64,000 nucleotides of DNA from Symsagittifera roscoffensis (Eukaryota; Xenacoelomorpha; Acoela; Convolutidae): assembly GCF_963678635.1 (NCBI RefSeq), contig NW_026971211.1:103742-167741 (forward strand), given 5' to 3'. The translations under genes and the position numbers were made by a program. Of this stretch, positions 59,101-64,000 are shown piece after piece (position 1 is the first letter of the stretch; every line of letters starts with the position of its first letter). A model generated the notes under the pieces. It was given only the letters and a program-made list of their open reading frames with translations. It did not search any database and had not been told where the DNA came from.

Positions 59101-59582
59101 AGTCACTGGTAGTACTATGATAGAGTGGTTCTTTGAAAATAACTAGGTTCCTGGGGATAAAGACATCTAGAGGTCTAAAATTCTTTAATAGTTATGGTTT
59201 AGCCTTTCAGATAGATGTCGCAGCATATTGTCAAACAAATTTTTTTGTTCGTTTATTGTAAAAACTCTTCTTCATTATTTTAAGATTAAAAATGAAAAAA
59301 AAAACGTCAAAAGTTGAGTTTCGATGGCAAATAAGTAATTTCAATTATGGTTGTTAAATCGTTAAATAAGGCGAAGCGAGCATATTTATTGATACAAACA
59401 ATACAGTAATTACAACTTTTTATCTATAAAGTTTGTGACTCAACATATTTTGCGAGATTTTTGAAATGAATAATTTAAACACAAATGAGTTTTCAAATTA
59501 TTTCATGCGAAATGCATGCGTGATCTGTCCATCATAATAGTTTTTTCGAGGGACCACTCTATCATAGTAGTACCCAATCACT
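59101..59582. mobile_element. 482-bp MITE with 31-bp TIRs
   Basis: Left end 'agtcactggtagtactatgatagagtggttc' (59101-59131); the right end (59552-59582), in reverse complement, reads 'agtgattgggtactactatgatagagtggtc'. The core 'actatgatagagtggt' is exact. The inside is non-coding and contains an R2-like 'ggcgaagcg' word. No target-site duplication is evident. Confidence 0.75.
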
Positions 59583-60640
59583 CTAACAAAAAAATTCTTG
59601 GTGACAAAAATTTGGTGATTTTTGGATGGCGTTACACTTAAACACATTTTCCGGGCCAAAAATCAAGCGTGGCTTGCAAAACATTGGTTTACTAAAAAAA
59701 CTGAATATTTTCAATTTCAAATTTATATCACCCTTGTTCAAACTTAGTTCCGAAGTTTTTTGCAGCTAAAACAACATCGCAAATGATTTTCAAATTAAAC
59801 ATCTCAGAATTTCATCCGACTTTTTTTACAAGGATTACTTCGGGAAACTACCAAAGCAAATTTTTTCTTAAAATTCTGTTTTAAAAATTCTCGGTTCGAT
59901 ATTCTTCAATTTTAAGGGAAAAAAAGTCCGTCAAAACATGCAGCAAAAAATTACTCAAATTTCAGCAAAAAACCCACTTCCACTGTTGAAAGTGCCAACG
60001 TATTTCCACTATATACAAAAAATCTTAAAACAAAATTCAGATATGCTCAAAAACGATATAAAAAAACGCTTCAAAACTGTTAATCAGTTTTCATAAATTT
60101 TAAATTTTTCAAGTTTTCACAAAAAAATTGCAATTCACAAACACAGTCAAAAAATAACAAACATTGAATTTAACATTAGCGAGAAAATTCATAAAATACT
60201 TCAGAAAGGAAAAACAATCAGCCGATTACGTGAATTCAGCCGTGGCACTCCAAATTATGACGCACTTATCTTTTGTCAGGTAAAATTGTCCTATCAGCCT
60301 GTGAACACAAAAAATTAGCGCATGAAAGTTGAACACCTCTTTGACGCGCTTCGAACAAATGACCAACCAATGCCCTAAAACAAGTTTATTCATGTTGCTG
60401 CTTTTGAGCCGATCATATCCTTTCAAATAGATTTTTCCATCAGATTTCAGAATTTCAAATATAAATATCGAGAAGTTAGAGAAAATCTAGAAAAAACCTT
60501 TAAAAACTCATTTCATCGGTTGGAAACAAAAATATGCAACTTGATCCTGTGAAAAAAAAACTTGCAACTCAATTCCGTAGCTCTCCGAAATGCTTTTTAA
60601 AAAAGAAAAAAATCAGTACAAAAATTTAGGTCGGCAAAAT
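59583..60640. other. No recognisable feature
   Basis: AT-rich sequence with runs of A and T. Frames are short and in both directions. I see no repeat pair, domain or splice-bounded exon. Confidence 0.5.
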
Positions 60641-60644
60641 ATCT

Positions 60645-60735
60645 TGCAACAGCGGAGGATCGAAACCACTATCTGCCACTTCATAGCTCGAAGCTTACAG
60701 GCAGCCAGACAGTAGATCACTCAGCCGAAAAAAAA
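60645..60735 (-). mobile_element. tRNA-derived SINE-like head
   Basis: The minus strand carries A-box-like 'tcggctgagtgatctactgtctgg' and B-box-like 'gtggtttcgatcctcc', about 45 nt apart, with an extra-arm-like spacer. This suggests a Ser/Leu-type tRNA ancestor. Not a functional tRNA by pairing. Confidence 0.5.
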
Positions 60736-61087
60736 ACATCACGTAGAAGCTCTCTAAATTTCAATCCATAGCTTAAATTAAATTCCTCTTTTAAAACTAT
60801 AAATCATTTAACTTCTTTGCATTTTTTTTGTCATTGAAGAGCGTCCTTTGCCTGCCTTTTAGCAAATTAAATTGAATTGAACTGAAAAGGCCCAGTCAAA
60901 CCGAGAACATTTACTCTTGCTCGAATTTAAAGTAAAAACAACAATTACCTGAATAGATCTTTTATTCGTTCATTGTCATTTTTAGAGCATATTTTACTAA
61001 AATTACACAGAGGCGAAGCGCGAGAACACGACCAAAAAGCAGCTCTATCAATTGAAATATAAAAAAACAGAAATAAGCCTCAAATTA

Positions 61088-61165
61088 GCAAAAACTCGGT
61101 CGAGTGTCGCATTCCAATCTGTGTACTAGAGACTTTGAGTCTCAAGCACTAACCACTCAGCCACG
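61088..61165 (-). mobile_element. tRNA-derived SINE-like head
   Basis: The minus strand has an excellent A box, 'gtggctgagtggttagtgc', and a degraded B box, 'gattggaatgcgac'. The Leu/Ser-like layout resembles the copy at 60645-60735. Confidence 0.5.
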
Positions 61166-61559
61166 AATTGTTAAATTTCTCAAAAACTAGCCACCAATAA
61201 CACAGTTACATATGCTAACAAATTGCCAATTCGCTGCAGCAAAAGTAGCATAAAATATAGCTAAAGCCAAATTGTTGGCAATATTGGTGACCTTGAACAA
61301 TTTAATGGGTCAAAAACTATTGCACTTTTAAGTTAATTCGTTATTTTAAACACGGCGTTTGCGTCAGGTACGCAGTGAAAAAAATAATCTGACGTCGAAA
61401 AGAGCAATTTTAGGTTAAGTAGTTCAGATTTGTTGACCGAATCGGATATTACCAACAATTTGGCATTAACTATACAAAAAGACACAATTTTGCATGTAAT
61501 TAATTCGGAAGCATAACGCCAAATTATGTATAAATTATGCATTTCAAATAAAATTGCAA

Positions 61560-62480
61560 GATATATTAAGTTGGAAAACTTCTGAACCGAGCTTTTCATC
61601 ATTTTACTGCTGTTTGAAATACTTTTTTTTCGGTTGATTGATGAATTAAAAATGCATCAATTGTGTTAAATTTTTAGTCATCAAATTTCAAATCACATAT
61701 GCTATTATACTGCTACAGCACCCTACCGATTCAAAGTGCCCCCAATAGCGACTTAGTTTGGAAAAAAAGAATGTTCGTACTAAAGTGAATAAAGCACGTG
61801 CTATCAAATGCCATGATCTCAAAGAATTTGAACTGATCTTGCTTCCGCAAAATAGTATATATTATCTCAAATAAGACTAATCTATCGTAAAGTTTGATGA
61901 AGACTAACACTATCAAATTGAGGTTAAATTTGATAAATATGTGACTTCTTCCTCCCCTCCGCGGTAAAGAAGTCTGACTCAAAGAAAACTTAAGCTGCGC
62001 GTATTAAAGTAAAACCTCTGACACCACGTCATTCGTATATAAGGTTGGAAACTTTCTGAAAGGAGATTTAAATCATTATACTGTTATATGAAAAAAAAGC
62101 ATCAACTGTGTTAGCTTATTACTAATCAGAAGTCAAAACTCTCGGGAATAAACTGCTAAAACAGCCTACTTTTCAAAAGTGCCACCAAAGTAGCACTTTT
62201 ATTTGCGACTTAGGTTGGAAAAAAAAGAAAGTTCGTACTAATACATTCCGCTACCGCATGTGTAATTATCTAAAAATGTACATTAATCGCGAGAGCAAAA
62301 ATCTTCTAGTGCTTCTGAAGGATTACAGTACCTCCACGCATTAAAGTCTGTCAATAAAATGTTTTCAGTGAAAAAATTTTCTATAGGTCAAATAATTTAT
62401 TTAATTGTCAACTTCTCCTACTATCAAATCATCACTCAGTTGTCAATTCAAGTCCCATATTTCGATCACAGAGTCTTCTC
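61560..62480. repeat. Two diverged tandem copies of a roughly 460-bp sequence
   Basis: 'gttggaaaacttctgaa..cattttactg', 'aaagtgcccccaatagcgactta' and 'gttcgtactaa' in the first copy (61565-61795) return at 62042-62245 as 'gttggaaactttctgaa..cattatactg', 'aaagtgccaccaaag..gcgactta' and 'gttcgtactaa'. No coding content. Confidence 0.6.
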
Positions 62481-62516
62481 TTAGGTTAAATTCAACAACA
62501 GTTCCTTCTTTACTTC

Positions 62517-63825
62517 TCAAGACACTTGACAGTTTCTGCTGAGTTTGGCAGTGAGCAGTCCTTTTCCTTCCACTTCTAGGGGCGCATCTTTATACCTCAC
62601 AACTCCATTCGAATCCACCTTCAGATCTCCCTTCACACTCTCCCAGATCTTCTTCTTCGGGTGCATAAAAGGCTGCTCTGGCTCGCCCGGGTACTCCTTG
62701 CAGACCACTCTGTCGCCCACCTTGGCGCCCGGGGGAGGATCTACCAGTTCGGCCTTGCCACCTGCTTCCACAGCACACATGACCATCGCCTGGGTAAATG
62801 TTATATTGGTAACAAGTCATATCATTTTCATAGTAATTGAACTTCGAATAATACTCACGCAATGTCATGCAGAAGAGTTGGTTCGTTTTCAAATTAACCT
62901 TGAAGCTTGCTTACAAATGGCCAACAGACAGTTGAAAAATAGTCAATGAGCGCAAGGAGACAAAAAAAACTGACTTGTTTTGTGAAAAAAAATCAACTTC
63001 AAAGTAAAAACCAATTTTTACGAATTTCAAAATAAGAAATATATTGCCTTACATGACTTTAAATTTCAAGAACTATTTAAGACTGACATTTTATAAGATT
63101 AATTCAATAGAAAAAAATGTAAACCGGATCGATGGGTGAAGTTTCAAAACGATAAAATCCTCTTTCGAAACGATAAAATCCTCTTTCGAAACTAGGAGCC
63201 GTTCAAGTTTTTTCGCAGCATTTCCGTTTTCGTGATTAGAGAGCGCAATTCGCCTAAAGTTTAGCAGATGAATTTGAATTGAACTCAAAAAGTGCAGAGA
63301 TATTGTTAACTACATCCATAAAAGCATTAAGGAAATCACTTTTGTGGTTATTAGAGCATTTTAAGACGTTTTCCTGAAAAAATTCACCAAGGTATATAGA
63401 GTCTACACTAGGTTCACCGAATTTTAAAAGAAATTGATAACTCCTAGTGAAAAGGTTTTTATTTGAAGCTGAATTGACTCGAAATTTCGCCATCTAAAAT
63501 TTGCATGAGTAACTTGAGCCAAACATTTCATGACAACTTATGAAATCAAGAGTTGCCACTCCCTTCTGCAAAACCGCAGATCTTTCCGTGGTAAAAACGC
63601 TTCTTAATGTCTAACCTGAGATGTGACTCCTCGCATCTTCGCCGGTTTGAGGTTACACATGACGAGAACCATTCTGTTGCGCAGCTCACTCTCCTCCATG
63701 GCGGCAACAAGACCACTGCACACAGTCCTCGCATCACCAAACCCACTTTCATTCCCTACACAACAATATCCGGGGTTCATTTTTGTTACTTTCCCACCAT
63801 TAACAAAAACTTCAGACAAAAAGAT
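62517..63825 (-). CDS. AIMP1: AIMP1-like protein, EMAP II tRNA-binding domain (3' part of gene)
   Basis: Two phase-0 exons on the minus strand: 63825-63616 (after GTGTCAG; donor CAG/GTTAGA) and 62789-62517 (after TTTACCCAG; TGA 62519-62517), together 160 residues. The first has DARTVCSGLV, NRMVLVMCNLKPAKMRGV and TSQ; the second AMVMCA, a DPPPGAKVGDRV block, YPGEP, HPKKKIWE, DLKVDSNGVVRYKDAPLEV and a short C-terminus. These are hallmarks of the OB-fold tRNA-binding domain and its EMAP II extension in AIMP1, TyrRS or MetRS. The APLEVEGKG end is closest to AIMP1 as I recall the family. AIMP1 is a scaffold of the multi-tRNA-synthetase complex that binds tRNA. The segment before DARTV is about 15 residues longer than usual. 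The 5' exons lie beyond 63825, mostly outside the window. Nearby frames on the opposite strand are shadows. Confidence 0.88.
62790..63615 (-). other. Intron of the AIMP1-like gene
   Basis: 826 bp, GT-AG. It contains a 19-bp direct repeat ('cgataaaatcctctttcga', 63152-63189) and minus-strand frames at 63254-63493 and 63091-63288 that do not match the EMAP II domain and are not needed. They may be remnants of a mobile element. Confidence 0.7.
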
Positions 63826-63899
63826 CTGACACAGCTGAGCGAGTCAATATATACCAAAAGTTGTATTATTTTTGATAATTTTTCCGACCATTTGAAAAA

Positions 63900-64000
63900 T
63901 GCAGAGGAACTTTGTATTCGAGTGTGTTCAAGTTTTTTCTGTTTTTTGTTATCCATGCAAAATGAGCTACCACAAATAATCATTAGAGAGAGTTCAGTGG
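63900..64000 (+). repeat. Copy of a T-rich repeat at the window edge
   Basis: 'ttgtattcgagtgtg..catgcaaaatgagctaccacaaataatca' matches 13088-13165 ('ttgtattcgggtgtg..catgcaaaatcaggtaccacaaataagca'). The element continues beyond the window, in or near an upstream intron of the AIMP1-like gene. Confidence 0.65.

Noticed and set aside
62545..62949. 134-codon plus-strand frame
   Set aside because: Antisense to the AIMP1-like exon. The EMAP II motifs on the minus strand explain the lack of stops.
63254..63493. 79-codon minus-strand frame inside the AIMP1-like intron
   Set aside because: It does not continue the EMAP II domain, and the flanking exons join in phase without it. Probably element debris.

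Overview
This window looks like AT-rich, repeat-dominated nuclear DNA from a eukaryote, most likely an invertebrate animal; the species cannot be named from it. Supporting signs are GT-AG introns with pyrimidine-rich acceptors, degraded non-LTR (LINE) and Ty1/copia retrotransposons, several tRNA-derived SINE-like heads, MITEs, long satellite arrays and almost no long open frames. No operons or bacterial features are seen.

Two spliced host genes can be supported, both on the minus strand. At the right edge (62517-63825) are the last two exons of a gene for an EMAP II-type tRNA-binding domain, closest to AIMP1 as I recall the family. At 16356-20276 I reconstruct a gene of at least six coding exons and about 363 residues. 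Every exon junction has splice consensus and a matching phase, but I do not recognise the family. A possible upstream exon (20364-20512) contains two monomer-like copies of the satellite that begins 120 bp further on, in inverted orientation.

Layout: 1-4360 is a tandem array of a roughly 1.93-kb unit. 4440-6440 holds two diverged copies of a roughly 1.1-kb element with tRNA-like segments. 8240-10990 is a decayed LINE. 10990-15720 is T-rich repeat debris. 16356-20364 is the unrecognised gene, with nested MITEs in an intron. 20632-25739 is a 30-bp satellite with higher-order structure. 25740-30081 is a 5'-truncated copia pseudo-element with a MITE inside. 30080-33032 is a second satellite array. 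33033-38220 is a longer copy of the same copia locus with the same MITE. 38221-39460 holds a possible exon, palindromic repeats and a damaged tRNA-Arg. 39456-53854 is a tandem duplication of a roughly 7.27-kb unit, each copy carrying a dead LINE and a 70-bp minisatellite with T-arm-like motifs. 53855-58250 is a cluster of LINE pieces in mixed orientation. 58250-62480 is mostly unannotatable, with a MITE, two SINE-like heads and a tandem repeat. 62517-63825 is the AIMP1-like gene.

The genes shown do not form a pathway. The main story is genome dynamics: two adjacent, nearly identical 7.3-kb duplications, and a satellite whose monomer also occurs in a candidate exon of the neighbouring gene. 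Joined exons and element boundaries are inferences from the sequence by eye; no search was run.
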